Source: Metridium senile (lineage: Eukaryota > Cnidaria > Anthozoa > Actiniaria > Metridiidae). From it: 64,000 bases of DNA. The translations under genes and the position numbers were made by a program. The notes beneath the pieces are model-generated. The model worked only from the letters and a program-made list of their open reading frames with translations. It did not search any database and had not been told where the DNA came from. The DNA lies in NCBI GenBank assembly GCA_949775045.1, contig OX459100.1:1522501-1586500 (forward strand), written 5' to 3'. Shown piece after piece: positions 11,109 through 23,029 of the stretch (positions within the stretch are counted from its first letter, which is position 1; every line of letters begins with the position of its first letter).

Positions 11109-11377
11109 GAAAGGAAAAAAAAAATCCTGAATTGATCCATGTTGTGGCCTCGCGAGTGATTGAGATTTTGGGAAAGAATTAATGCGATCTTCCCATACTA
11201 TAAGTTCCTGAATAAAGGAAGGAAAAGTATCAGTAAACATATAAAAATAATAATATAATAATATTTTAATAATAGCTTTTCTACAAGTAGCTTTACATTC
11301 ATTATAAAAAGAATATAAATTCAAGTATAAAGTTCGTAGAAATAAATAATATACATATTTACATGGCCATACAATTC

Positions 11378-11522
11378 GATAATAAATAGAAATAGAGCAG
11401 GCTCATCATTTTTTTAAACTATTTTTTAGTAATAGATTCAGAGTTAGTTCATTTTGCTGTTGTTCATTACTTTGATCCAAAGTAATAAAAAATGACAAGC
11501 CTCACATTTCTATTTATTAAAT
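11378..11522. mobile_element. Short inverted-repeat element
   Basis: TAATAAATAGAAAT with GGCTCATCATTTTTT on the left is opposed by AAAAAATGACAAGCCTC and ATTTCTATTTATTA on the right. No ORF. Confidence 0.55.
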
Positions 11523-11779
11523 AAATTATAACTGTCAATGCTTTCCTGAGCCTTGAGTAGACTAAATACTTTTTTCATAAAAGGTTACGTATCAAATATA
11601 TGCCTATTGTTCTGTTGAAATCTCAACCTGTTAAAACAAATCTCGCGCGCTTATCAAAGTCTTTTGTTACTTCTCACCTACAATACCATATATGATAATG
11701 GCATTGTTTTCAAAATAGCATACGGTATTTCTTATACAAAAAAATCAGTCTCAAGTTTTTATACCATTTGGAATGACAT

Positions 11780-12112
11780 TAAAAGACCGGGAGGAACTCC
11801 CTTAGAAAATGGATAGGGGTGCTCGACGAACCTTTTAGGGTCGAAAATAAGACCCTCGCGTACCTTTTAGGGTCTAAAACTGGCACCGTACCTTTTAGGG
11901 TTAGTTTTTGAACTTATAAACTATACTGTTGAAAAATGTTTGGATGTGGTCGTACCTTTTAGGGTCTGAAATCAGTATCTGAGTTAATTTAGGCGTACCT
12001 TTTAGGGTCATTTTCAAAACCCCTAAAACCCCTTTCGAGCACCCCTATCAATTTTCTAAGGGGAAACCCCCCCCCCGGATTAATATCCCCCCGGATTAAT
12101 ATCCCCCCCGGA
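11780..12112. mobile_element. Foldback element with internal GTACCTTTTAGGGT repeats
   Basis: CCCTTAGAAAATGGATAGGG with GTGCTCGA (11798-11826) pairs with TCGAGCACCCCTATC and AATTTTCTAAGGGG (12034-12063). Between the arms, CCTTTTAGGGT occurs five times at irregular spacing, near 11832, 11863, 11890, 11954 and 11997. A short tandem of CCCCCGGATTAATAT follows the right arm. Confidence 0.65.
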
Positions 12113-12394
12113 TTAAAAGGTACACATATCATCGTGTAAGTAGTTACATAACAGTGGGACAATAGCGTGGGCTGTCTGTATGCTACTCGGATGTGGTAAA
12201 GACGTTCAGACGGTTTTCAAGAGATTTAATTATAAGACTATTCCTTTGACCTTTGTGCTTTGTTTATGAATATTATCCTGCTTTTATCGCTGTTGATTTT
12301 TATGATTTATTTCATAATATGGTATAATGCAGTACCGTGAAGAAGCACCTACTCAGGCAATGCGTTGGTGCAAATCGGGGAGGACAGGTACTTT

Positions 12395-15300
12395 AAACAT
12401 CTGTGGCCGGTTGTACGAAGCGCTATCCACCGGGTAAATCCCTATCCAACGGATACAACTTCATTATACACTCGATAACTCTTATCCAGTGGATAACTTT
12501 CAAGAGCCGTTCCACGTAAGCTTCGAGTAATTTCAGAAATGGTCCGATACAACCCCACCTCAAACTTTACATGGTGAAAGGTAGTCATGAGCAAGTCATC
12601 ATATGGGCATTATTTAGTCGTTTCATTTTAAAGCGGTCACGTGACATCCGTTCAGAGTTTGACCTATTTTCGGCCTAATTTTGCCGTCTGAATTTTCGAA
12701 AATTTGTAATGTTTGTAAGTCTCGTGCGGCGTTTTCTCTGCATATTTTGTAATCAAATTTACACGGTTTATAGAACATTATTACAGCTTTTGAACAGTAT
12801 GTTTTATTTTGATATATCATAATATTTTAATTTTTTATGGATATTTGAAGTAAGAGCATTTTCGGGTGGTCGTGAAAACCGTAATTTTGGTACTTTTCAT
12901 AATTATTTTTTTCATACAAGAGTTCTGATTTCCTAATAACTATTTATACCGAAATGAAGAGGAATAGTTGTACTTCAACTCCAATGAAAAACATTTCTGG
13001 GCACTTTACGTTTTGGCTACAAAATATCATCGTAAAATGCAAGAAATATCAAAATCAACAATATCGATGGACATTATATACATCCACATTACATTGGTTT
13101 TAAATCATAAAACATACATTAACTGGTTCAAAAGTAATATTAGAATGTATTAAAACGCAAATGCATCGATGAAAAGATCATTTTTCCAGAAAATTTGAAT
13201 GTAAACACTATTTTATCATATATGCAAATTTGCATTTCACAGCGAGGTCACTCGCTTACTCACCTCCACTCCCACGGGATATGAAAGATTGTCGAAAAGC
13301 TTCGATTTTGCCAATATAATCACCAAGAAAAAAAGCATTTGATTAAAATTCAATTTCAATTTAATAAACATGGAAAACTAGCCTTTGAAATCTTGAATAT
13401 TAAGGGACAATTACTCATGTAAGCAGTGACCATTACTTTTCTGTGTTGTAGATTTCATCAGTCTTACATCGTGAGTCTTACCTAATTATTTGCTGTAAAT
13501 CACTGGTGTATATTTATAATCACATATCCACAATTATTTTTAATTGAAGTTTTATAAGTAATTAAAATGTTTGCTTGTGATTGTGCATGGTCTACGAACA
13601 TTTCTAATAAAAACTTCAGGATTTGCATAAATTCCGCTTTTGAGCCTCAAGTTTTAAGATTATTATGTTTTAAACTTTTAAAACTTATAAATCAGCCTCA
13701 TTTCTTTTAGGTGTAAAGTTGTTATACAGTTTTTCCACATTTTATGCGGTTTTCGATAGATTACAAAATTAGTATAGAAAGTTCCCTATTCCGGTTAGGC
13801 TCCCCCTAAGCTGAACTCTTTCTTTTGTACTTATAATTTATTCCTAATACACTAAATACAAATGTTCTTTTTCGTATGTCAACTTTCTTGCAAGTAGGTG
13901 TATATACAATATATAATTTACCTGCTCTATACAAAATCAATTCAACCCCTGTTTTTACTTCAGAACGACACAGTTGCAACTGCTTCATATGACCCTGGAT
14001 GTTTTTTTTTGTGCAAGATAAAAGAGTAACAATTTTGTCCACAAGTATCTGATCATTCTCAGGTGTGAAACACGGGCCGCAGTCAGGATATCCCCTATTT
14101 TACTAAAACTGCAGGTCGTGCACATCTTCACATTTACCGCTATTTTGTACTTATTTATCTTTTTAACTGGACATAAAATGCATGACCAGTGGACGCATTC
14201 TATGATTTGGTTCAATTTCAAAGATTGACAATTCCATGCCGACATAAACATCAGATTAAGCACATCGAAGGATGTAAAGAATATCTAACATAAACCGAAC
14301 TACGTCGTTTCTGCCTTCTCCGATGAGCATCAGGTAAAATACTGATAAACATTTACAAATACATTTTTAATTGTACGATTTTTTTTTTCAAAAGTTGCAC
14401 CTTTGAGTAAACAGGTCGACTTCTTACACATTAGCGGCAAGTGTCATTTACATCAAATCAGATCGGTATTTATGCAAATCCTGAAGCTTTTATTAGAAAT
14501 GTTCGTATAGACCATGCACAGTCACAAGCAAACATTTTAATTACTTATAAAACTTCAATTAAAAATAATCGTGGATATGTGATTATAAATATACACCAGT
14601 GATTTACAGCGAATAATCGGGTAAGACTCACGATGTAAGACTGATGAAATCTACAACACATAGAAAAGTAATGGTCACTGCTTACATGAGTAATTGTCCC
14701 TTAATATTTAAGATTTCAAAGGCTAGTTTTCCATGTTTATTAAATTGAAATTGAATTTTAATCAAATGCTATTTTTCTTGGTGATTATATTGGCAAAATC
14801 GAAGCTTTTCGACAATCTACCATATCCCGTGGGAGTGGAGGTGAGTAAGCGAGTGACCTCACTGTGAAATGCAAATTTGCATATATGATAAAATAGTGTT
14901 TACATTCAAATTTTCTGGAAAAATGATCTTTTCATCAATGCATTTGCGTTTTATTACATTCTAATATTACTTTTGAACCAGTTAATGTATGTTTTATGAT
15001 TTAAAACCAATGTAATGTGGATGTATATAATGTCCATCGATATTGTTGATTTGATATTTCTTGCATTTTACAATGATATTTTGTAGCCAAAACGTAAAGT
15101 GCCCAGAAATGTTTTTCATTGGAGTTGAAGTACAACTATTCCTCTTCATTTCGGTATAAATAGTTATTAGGAAATCAGAACTCTTGTATGAAAAAAATAA
15201 TTATGAAAAGTACCAAAATTACGGTTTTCACGACCACCCGAAAATGCTCTTACTTCAAATATCCATAAAAAATTAAAATATTATGATATGTCAAAATAAA

Positions 15301-15625
15301 ATATACTGTTCAAAAGCTGTAATGATGTTCTATAAACCGTGTAAATTTGATTACAAAATATGCAGAGAAAACGCCGCACGAGACTTACAAACATTACAAA
15401 TTTTCGAAAATTCAGACGGCAAAATTAGGCCGAAAATAGGTCAAACTTCGAACGGATGTCACGTGACCGCTTTAAAATGAAACGACTAAATAATGCCCAT
15501 ATGATGACTTGCTCATGACTACCTTTCACCATGTAAAGTTTGAGGTGGGGTTGTATCGGACCATTTCTGAAATTACTCGAAGCTTACGTGGAACGGCTCT
15601 TAACAACTGGCCCCTTATCGATCAT
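12395..15625. mobile_element. 3.1-kb giant inverted repeat (arms about 1.13 kb, spacer about 0.84 kb)
   Basis: The left arm is about 12502-13632 and the right arm about 14471-15601, each the reverse complement of the other with few mismatches. For example, the 65-residue ORFs at 12623-12820 (minus) and 15283-15480 (plus) differ at only four positions. The ends read GGCCAGTTGTT/AAGAGCCG at the right and GGCCGGTTGTAC at 12401. The left end carries an extra 85 bp of CTATCCACCGGGTAA-type short inverted repeats. No transposase is visible in arms or spacer. The spacer contains the inverted partner of 3555-3670. This reads as a large non-autonomous foldback transposon. Confidence 0.8.
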
Positions 15626-16110
15626 CTTGTTTCATACTTTTTGAAAACCTTTGTGCCTTGTAGCAAGATTAGGTTATCCCAGCATGTCCCAGGGGATCCC
15701 TAAAAGGTACGTATAAATTAAAATTACTTTTAAATCTCTGCTGATTCTAATCTCTCCCCTAAATGGTAGGACTGTGCGATGTTCCTGCCAGCCAAGCTTA
15801 CTTTTAGCAACAAAGCAGAGTAAAAATGATCCTTACAGGTACGGAGTCATGTTACGTAACTGACTTTAGAGTCAGAACCCTAAGAGGACCCGAAAAGATG
15901 CGCACAGGGAATATTTTCAACCCTTGAAGGAGCGCCGATCACCCCTATTACTTGGAAAACAGCACCCAAAAAGCGAAGGGAGAGGGCCCTGGGAACGAGG
16001 TAGGGAAAGCAACTTAAACTGTGCAAATTCAATCTGTTTTTATCAACTAAAATATTTTTAGTAAGGATGTTACGTTTCTATCCTGTGATTTTAAGAAAAC
16101 GTAAAAAGTA
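15626..16110. other. Intergenic stretch, no feature seen
   Basis: No splice-supported exon and no repeat beyond short homopolymers. Confidence 0.4.
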
Positions 16111-16129
16111 ATTGCAAGGTGGTCTTCCT

Positions 16130-16370
16130 GTGTTAAACATGGCGGCGATCGTAAACAGTCTCTCTCGTTCACGGTTTAATATACACCTATTTCAAAAATC
16201 GTTGTCACGCAAACAAAGCCACAGTCCACACTCTGAAGCCTGCAAAGGATGTTGGTATCTCTTCTCTTGTCATCGGTTTATTGATATCATATTTAGTTGT
16301 ACATGTTTGTGTTGTATGACCATAACAAGTTGTTGTTGTGGTAGATATAAATACAAATATTGTAGCTTCG
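16130..16370 (+). repeat. Dispersed repeat, copy 1 (partner at 31816-32012)
   Basis: ATCGGTTTATTGATATCATA and TATGACCATAACAAGTTGTT align with ATCGATTTATTCATAG and TATGACCATAACAAGTTGTT of the second copy. Similarity is moderate. The short ORF through it is Cys-rich but not conserved in the partner. Confidence 0.55.
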
Positions 16371-16679
16371 GCTGCGACAATGATTTTTGAAATAGATGTA
16401 TAAGCATTAGCTTGGATATGTTCAGGGGACTGTTGCCATTTAAGAGTTTAAAAATAATAATTTTTTGCTACTTTTAAAAACAACAACAAGGGACACAGGG
16501 AGCCCGACACAAAAAACGACTGCGAGGGAATATAGGATTCAAAAGATCCCCCCCTCCCCCCTCTCCCCCCGAATTCGCATAATTAATCACGAATCAAATA
16601 GTTTCAAGTTGAGGATGGAGCAAATGAATGTATGCAATCAGCGGTGTATTGTATAGTGGACAGCGCGTCACCTGAACAA

Positions 16680-17935
16680 AATGAGCGGGAAAAGTAGTGT
16701 GCGCGTCCACAGGAAGACGAAAAAAGGCGGAAAATAAACAATCTTAAGCGGAAGTCAAAATTAGTTTAAATGACACTCAATACAATCTTGCCTTTTGTCT
16801 TTTACATCGTAAAAAGATAGCTTCCTCTCGATTCTAATTTCTAATATGGAAAACGCATTTATTTAAGAAAATTTCTAACTTCCGGCAAATTTTGCGCGCG
16901 TCCACCGGAAGCGCGGGAAAAAGAGCAATGTAAATCGCCAGAACGATTTTAACAGAAATGACACAATATTTATATTACTTTGTACAGCAACAAAATAAAC
17001 GCCTTCGGGTGCTAGATGTCAATATAAATAACGCCGATCAACTAAAAAGAGCGGGGGAAGTAAACATCCTCATTGCGACGACTGAAATTTACCGGAAATG
17101 AAATATACTATTTGTTGTTATTCTAACCGGTTTTACTAAAGAATGATTCGCAAGTAGATTTTCTTAAATAATAGACAATGGTGTTCTGAGGTTTCGCTAC
17201 AATATCTGTCATTTTAATTAAAAAATGAGTTTGGAACTTTTTTAATAAAAATAGAAAGAACAATTATAATGGAACAACGTTTAATGAAATAAAAGTAGCA
17301 AATAATAATCTCCTTCACAGTTCCCTGAGCCATCTTTAATGGTAGTCGGGCCTTTGCATCAAGGCGTGACGAACGTTGAGCTTACAATGATAGAGATACG
17401 TGAACAATTGTCCCTTAAGGTGTCAAAAGGTCTCTTTCATTGTAAGCTCCACGTTCGTCTCGCTTCGATGCGAAGGCCCGGCTACCTTTCAAGATGGCGC
17501 AGAGAACTATGAAGGGAACTATTGCAAAAACCAGGTTCATTTTTAAATCTTTGACGGTTTTTTTTTTAATATATATTCCCATGTTTATTCCCTATGATGA
17601 CGGGATGTTTCAACTGCTGGCTACTTGTCTTCAGATCATTGTGTAGAACAAGCACTTTATGAAATCAAACTTCTATGTTATTTTGTTTTTATTTTATGGT
17701 TTTAGTATTTTCTCTATGAGGATGTTTTTTTTACACTGATGGCTGACAAATCGGCGTTCTGAGTGGTTACAGACGCGTTGGAGATCATTCAAATTTGTGA
17801 TTTTCGACCGTGTGCGTCCACCGGAAGACTAATAAGGGCGGTAAAAAGATAATCTTAATCGGAAGATAAACTTGAGGTTAAATGACACACAGTACTTGTG
17901 TTGTGTCTTGTATTCCTTTAGGGAAAACGATAACT
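16680..17935 (+). repeat. Three diverged copies of a GTCCACCGGAAG repeat
   Basis: GCGCGTCCACAGGAAG (16690), GCGCGTCCACCGGAAG (16897) and GTGCGTCCACCGGAAG (17813) each lead into GGCGG or GCGGG, AATCTTAA-type sequence and AAATGACAC. The third copy is separated from the others by a family A MITE. Confidence 0.6.
17308..17524. mobile_element. MITE family A, full-length copy
   Basis: CTTCACAGTTCCCTGAGCC at the left is opposed by GGCGCAGAGAACTATGAAGG at the right. The inner arms carry GACGAACGTTGAGCTTACAA and TTGTAAGCTCCACGTTCGTC, so pairing extends over about 85 bp per arm. Confidence 0.8.
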
Positions 17936-18109
17936 GAGACTTTGAGTTCCAAACTTTGAATATGTTGAATATATGTTTTTCTACACCGAGAAGATAGCAG
18001 CATTTCCCTGAACACGGTGAACCGTTAAATATAAAGTGCACTGTCGGGGACAATATGTAATGTGCCATATAACCATTATAATGCATGCCCTACATTACAT
18101 AACCCCGCA

Positions 18110-18820
18110 TGATTGTAAGGCACCACGTGTACGTAGACTTTAACAACAGTTGTTTGTGAAATGCACTATATACTCACTCCTCATGATTGTAAGCCACGCG
18201 GCTGCAGTTTGCCTCTGTAAGCCACAATTGATTGTAAAATTCTTCGAGACGCCGTGCAATACACTAAAAATTAACCCCGCATGATTGTAAGTCATGTGGC
18301 TGCTGTGTGCATCAGTAAATACAGTTGTTTGTAAAGCCAATCTAGGCTATGTGGAATGAACTATTTAATAGCCCGACATGATTGTAAGTCACGTGGCTGC
18401 AGTGTGCGTCAGTAAATAAAGTTGTTTGTAAAGCCAATCTAGGCTATGTGGAATGAACTATTTAATAGCCCGACATGATTGTAAGTCACGTGGCTGCAGT
18501 GTGCGTCAGTAAATACAGTTGTTTGTAAAGCCAATCTAGGCTATGTGGAATGAACTATTTAATAGCCCGACATGGTTGTAAGTCACGTGGCTGCAGTGTG
18601 CGTCAGTAAATACAGTTGTTTGTAAAGCCAATCTAGGCTATGTGGAATGAACTATTTAATAGCCCGACATGGTTGTCAGTCACGTGGCTGCTGTGTGCCT
18701 CTGTAATTATTGACAGTTGTTTTTAAAATGCATCCAGACGATGTGAAATACACTAAACACTCCTCACTATTGTAAGTCACGTAGCTGTAAATACAGTTGT
18801 TTGGCAAGTAGCACGCGGTC
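18110..18820 (+). repeat. 97-bp satellite with CACGTGGCTGCAG motif
   Basis: CCCGACATG recurs near 18372, 18469, 18566 and 18662, spacing 97 bp. The central units are nearly identical and flanking ones diverge. Several units carry a perfect CACGTG palindrome in GTCACGTGGCTG. Confidence 0.9.
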
Positions 18821-19009
18821 GTAATGTGGGCCAGATTGCGAAATTCTATAAAAACTTACTTATAGAGGAAGTAATAACACTAACACTAACTTATGTAGCA
18901 CTTAGATTATCCAAATATCTTCCAGCAATTTAGAACAAAGAATAACTGTGGTAATTGAGTTGTTGGAGGTCTATCCCAACAGTTTCATAATAGTCGCAAA
19001 ACCATTGAT

Positions 19010-19160
19010 AGAGTAGTTTTCATAAACCCGTGGAACAAAAGTTACTTATTAATTAAATAGTAAGAAGCCAGAATCAAACAAAAGAAAACAAAAGAATTAG
19101 ATCGTGATAGTTCTTAATACACTAACATGTATTTCACGGGTTTATGAAAATCACTCTAAT
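19010..19160. mobile_element. Short MITE with TTTTCATAAACCCGTG ends
   Basis: GTTTTCATAAACCCGTGGAA at the left mirrors TTTCACGGGTTTATGAAAAT at the right. Confidence 0.6.
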
Positions 19161-19336
19161 TGTATAAGTTAAGTATATTTTGGATGTATGAATAAGTATT
19201 TTATATATATTTATTTCTACCTTTTACATTTTATAATCATATCCCAAGTTTTTTTATTTATTCAATCAATATGTTATTTATACATGTAAACATTGCCAAA
19301 CTTTTGCTACTGACAAAAAACAGTATCTATCTATTT

Positions 19337-19556
19337 AGTCCCTTTCATAATTCTTTGCGCCATTTTGAAAAGCAGCCGTGGCTTTGAATCGAAGTGAGAC
19401 GAAAGGTGAGCTAGCAATAATAGAGATTCTTTTTGAAGCCTCGAACAATGTTTCATTTACTAGTAATTTTATCTGCTTGCCGTTTGTCTCGCTTCGATAC
19501 AAAGGCACGGCTAAATTTCAAAAATTGCGCAGAAAGCAATAAAACAGGCTAACTAT
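19337..19556. mobile_element. MITE family A, diverged copy
   Basis: TAGTCCCTTTCATAATTC, CGCCATTTTGAAAAGCAGCC, GTGAGCTAGCAATAATAGAG, then inverted TCTCGCTTCGATACAAAGGC. The right end is degraded. Confidence 0.65.
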
Positions 19557-19689
19557 GACGTCATGTGATCAAGACAATTTATTCTTTCAACACTAAAATA
19601 TCAAATCTGCCTGAGGGAACGGACGATGATACATGTAATTATTCCTTACATTGACGGAAGAGGAACACATTATCCATTCTCTCTATTTT

Positions 19690-19860
19690 CCATGGCGTTT
19701 TTCTCCCTTTTCCCTTCTTATTTTAGACATTTAGTAAGCAGAGTTGTGTGACAAAATAATTAACGTAGTGGTGAGTGTGAGTCTGCCCAATTAATAGGGC
19801 ACTTGCATGTGTCTTCATGCTAAATACATTGAGACATTAAAAAAGCAATTTAATAAAAAA
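19690..19860 (+). repeat. Dispersed retroposon-like repeat, copy 2
   Basis: GTGTGACAAAATAATTAACG, GTGAGTCTGCCCAATTAATA and GGGCACTTGCATGTGTC parallel the copy at 6590-6915. Confidence 0.5.
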
Positions 19861-20074
19861 AAAGCGGTTCATTTATTTCCCATGCAATAGCTCATTCATA
19901 TTGTTTTCCAGTAATTTATGAAGTAGTATGGGAGGGTCCAACAATATTATAAATAGTTACTTGCTAGTATTTAGTAATATTTATAAACCTGTATGAGTAT
20001 TACAACCAAGCTTTCGGAAAACGCAGCGTATAGAATTGTTATTTAATTTATTGAGAAGGTAAGTAGAAAAGAAA

Positions 20075-20172
20075 GTTTTTAAATGACAAAGGATTTCAGT
20101 TTCGTTGAGAGAAAAGCTTTATTGTTTTGGCTAAAAACATGGCTGCCATTAAATCCCAAGCTTTTGGGCTAC
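20075..20172. repeat. Repeat with ATGGCTGCCAT palindrome, copy 1
   Basis: AAATGACAAAGGATTT, GAGAGAAAAGCTTTATTG and AACATGGCTGCCATTAAATC recur with few changes at 20990-21075. Confidence 0.6.
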
Positions 20173-20267
20173 CAGCACATCATAAGGGTTACCAATATGA
20201 AGGTTTAGTCGTTATAATAATATCATAATATTAATAATATAGTAACATAATATTTATAATGTTGACT

Positions 20268-20300
20268 TAACTTTACTGACGTTTCGAGCTTTAGCCAACA
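20268..20300 (-). repeat. Degenerate hammerhead-like block GGCTAAAGCTCGAAACGTCA
   Basis: On the minus strand this carries the stem II and GAAACGTC half of the motif at 40650-40677. The CUGAUGA-like half is missing. It sits just upstream of the satellite array. Confidence 0.4.
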
Positions 20301-20306
20301 TATATT

Positions 20307-20665
20307 TTACGGTGTTACAAATCTCATTCTATTACCTATCGTTTATATCAAACACTGACGCAGCCTATACTAGTTTACTCGCTACTTTCTATTTCTATTT
20401 TTTTACGGTGTTACAAATTCCATTATATTACCTATCGTTTATATCAAACACCGACGCAGCCTATACTAGTTTACTCGCTACTTTCTATTTTTTACGTTGT
20501 TACAAATTCCAATATAATACCTATCGTTTATACCAAACACCGACGCAGCCTATACTAGTTTACTCGCTAGTTTCTATTTCTATTTTTTACGTTGTTACAA
20601 ATTCCAATATAATACCTATCACCGACGCAGCCTATACTAGATTACTCGCTAGTTTCCATATTTAT
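20307..20665 (+). repeat. Four-copy tandem of an about 90-bp satellite
   Basis: TTTACGGTGTTACAAAT, CCTATCGTTTATATCAAACA, CGACGCAGCCTATACTAG and TTTACTCGCTA repeat in order. The 123-residue ORF across it simply reads the repeat. Other monomers in the window are single. Confidence 0.85.
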
Positions 20666-20934
20666 AAAATAGAAAAAAAGTAGTCACCATGAGATAAAAT
20701 ACTCACATCACGCCATACATGCTACTTCCTTACCTTAAAGGCATTGATAAGCAAGGTATTAATTCAACCAGCTGACCTTTTAATGCACTTCAATTCACGT
20801 TTCACGTTCATTTATACTCGAGACAAAGAACAACAGATGGACTGCAGAAAGACGATAAATCGACCACAGGAAGCCCAACACAAAAGATCGGTTGAACATT
20901 TTCAAGACTTTTTCAGATTTGAACGAGAGCATAT

Positions 20935-21090
20935 ATATAAAGCTATAAAGAATTTTAATGGCAGCCATGTTTGTTGGCAAGTGTAAAAAAAAGGTTTTGA
21001 ATGACAAAGGATTTTCCCTCGAGAGAAAAGCTGCATTGTTTTGACCACAAACATGGCTGCCATGAAATCCCTCTATATAGATGTCAAAGG
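20935..21090. mobile_element. Inverted-repeat element ending in ATGGCAGCCATGTTTG / CAAACATGGCTGCCAT
   Basis: AATGGCAGCCATGTTTGT (20955) is opposed by CACAAACATGGCTGCCATG (21046). The interior is shared with 20075-20172. Confidence 0.6.
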
Positions 21091-21950
21091 GTTCAGAGAA
21101 AAACCGGATAATCATACATAAAAGACTATATAAGACTTAAAAAAAAACCAGCTTATTTGTCTTAGAATAATATTATAATATTATAGAAAAATTTATTACA
21201 CGTTACGAGACGTTCTCTTGATAAAGGAAGTCTGCGTGTAATTTGTTCATAATTATTCAACTACAAAAACCTATTGTAACTATTGTATCATTAAATTCGA
21301 TTTTTAACTTTTAAGAACTAATTTTTTTTTATAATTGAACTATAAATTAGTTTAAATAGAATAGAAATGCACATAAAATAGAATGAACAATAAGAATTTG
21401 AATTAAATAATAAATTGTGTGTAATTAAAGCGAAATAAAATAAGATAGAATATCGGAAGCAAAATAAAATTGAATAATGACAGTAATGTTTGGATGTGTA
21501 TATTAGCGAAACATTCGACGACAGTATCCAGACAAAAAGGGTTTTGAACGATATACTAACATTTTTTCAGTTATCTTCACGATCCAGTGTTAAGTTTGAA
21601 AGTTCTTTAATAGCTCTATTTGCGCTCCTTGTCCTTGGCGCTGTCTACGCTATCTGAAATTCATTTGTAAAATAGTTTTATCGCTTTTTAATGTTTGGTT
21701 AAACTGAGTAGGATGAATAGCAGCTATTACAGTTTGTGCAAATGATTTTGAACAAAATTTCGCTTTCACCGAAAGGAGCCTGGTGCGAATTTATTGGGCA
21801 TGCGCTGAAATTCTTACACGACTTGCAGTTTATTAGGGTTTCCCACAGCCTACGATGCGGAGATTAAGTAGGGTCTGGGTACGAGTGTTTGTCAAAAGCT
21901 CAGTCCAGATTTGGCCGCCATCTTGTGACAAGGGAGTACCCCATTCCCCC
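21090..21950. other. AT-rich intergenic DNA, no gene seen
   Basis: A/T-rich with runs such as AATAAAATAGAATGAAC. No exon or clear repeat recognised. Confidence 0.4.
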
Positions 21951-21954
21951 TGGG

Positions 21955-22750
21955 GTTTGCGCTCTATTCCACACTAGTAATTATATTCTATTTCATGGAT
22001 ATAGTGTTTGTGCTCTATTCCACAGTAGCAATTATATTCTTTTTCATGGAATTAGTAATTGTGCTCTATTCCACACTAATAATTATATTCTATTTAATGC
22101 ATATAATATTTTCGCTCTATTCCACAGTAGCAATTAGATTTTATTTCATGGATATATTGTTTGCGCTCTATTCCACAGTAGTAATTATATTCTATTTCAT
22201 GGATGTAGTGTTTGTGCTCTATTCCACAGTACCAATTATATTCTTTTTCATGGAATTAGTATTTGTGCTCTATTCTATTTCATGGATATAGTGTTTGTGC
22301 TCTATTCCACACTAGCTATTCTATTATATTTCATGGATGTAGTATTTGCGCTCTATTCCACCGTAGCAATTATATTCTATTTCATGGATATAGTGTTTGT
22401 GCTCTATTCCACAGTAGAAATTTGATTCTATTTCATGGAAATAGTGTTTGCGCTCTATTCCACAGTAGTAATTCTATTTCATGGATATAGTGTTTGTGTT
22501 CTATTCCACAGTAGTAATTCTATTTCAAGGATGTAGTGTTTGCGCTCTATTCCACAGTGCAATTCTATTCTATTTCATGGATATAGTGTTCGTGCTCTAT
22601 TCCACAGTAGCAATTCTATTCTATTTCATGGATATAGTGTTTGCGCTCTATTCCACATTAGTAATTCTATTTCAAGGATGTAGTGTTTGCGCTCTATCCC
22701 CTCTAGTAATTCTATTTCAAGGATGTAGTGTTTGCGCTCTACCAAGTATA
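21955..22750 (+). repeat. 51-bp minisatellite, about 15 copies
   Basis: GCTCTATTCCACAGTAG, ATTCTATTTCATGGATATAG and TGTTTG repeat every 51 bp or so. Because 51 is a multiple of three, two frames stay open for 75-110 residues each. The periodic ORFs have no start context or splice signals, so I treat them as a consequence of the repeat. Confidence 0.85.
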
Positions 22751-23029
22751 GTTCAGCTATCTTTAGTCTGTTTACTCTGTTATTTTAAATACAAGGTATT
22801 AACTAGCTGGTGATAGCGATTATAGGATTAACGGAGTAAAGACTAGCGTGTTTATTGGAGAGTTTGTTTGATGTATTTTTGTAATATTGTACTTATATAG
22901 TAAGTAATGTTATAAATAAATATTGAACGACTGAACTAATGCTCAGTAAATATTGGCGCTCATGTTTTTATTGTATTTGCCGTAAAGTAATATAAGTTCT
23001 ACAGCGACAGAATAGTATAGATGAGATTT

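Noticed and set aside
11830..12010. Interstitial telomeric repeat (TTTTAGGGT)
   Set aside because: The motif is GTACCTTTTAGGGT at irregular spacing, not tandem TTAGGG.
18110..18820. CRISPR-like array
   Set aside because: Repeats are head-to-tail 97-bp units without unique spacers, in a eukaryotic genome.
21889..22813. Series of repeat ORFs, considered as a repeat-containing membrane protein
   Set aside because: The period of 51 bp is divisible by three, so frames stay open by necessity; two different frames are equally open and there is no exon structure.
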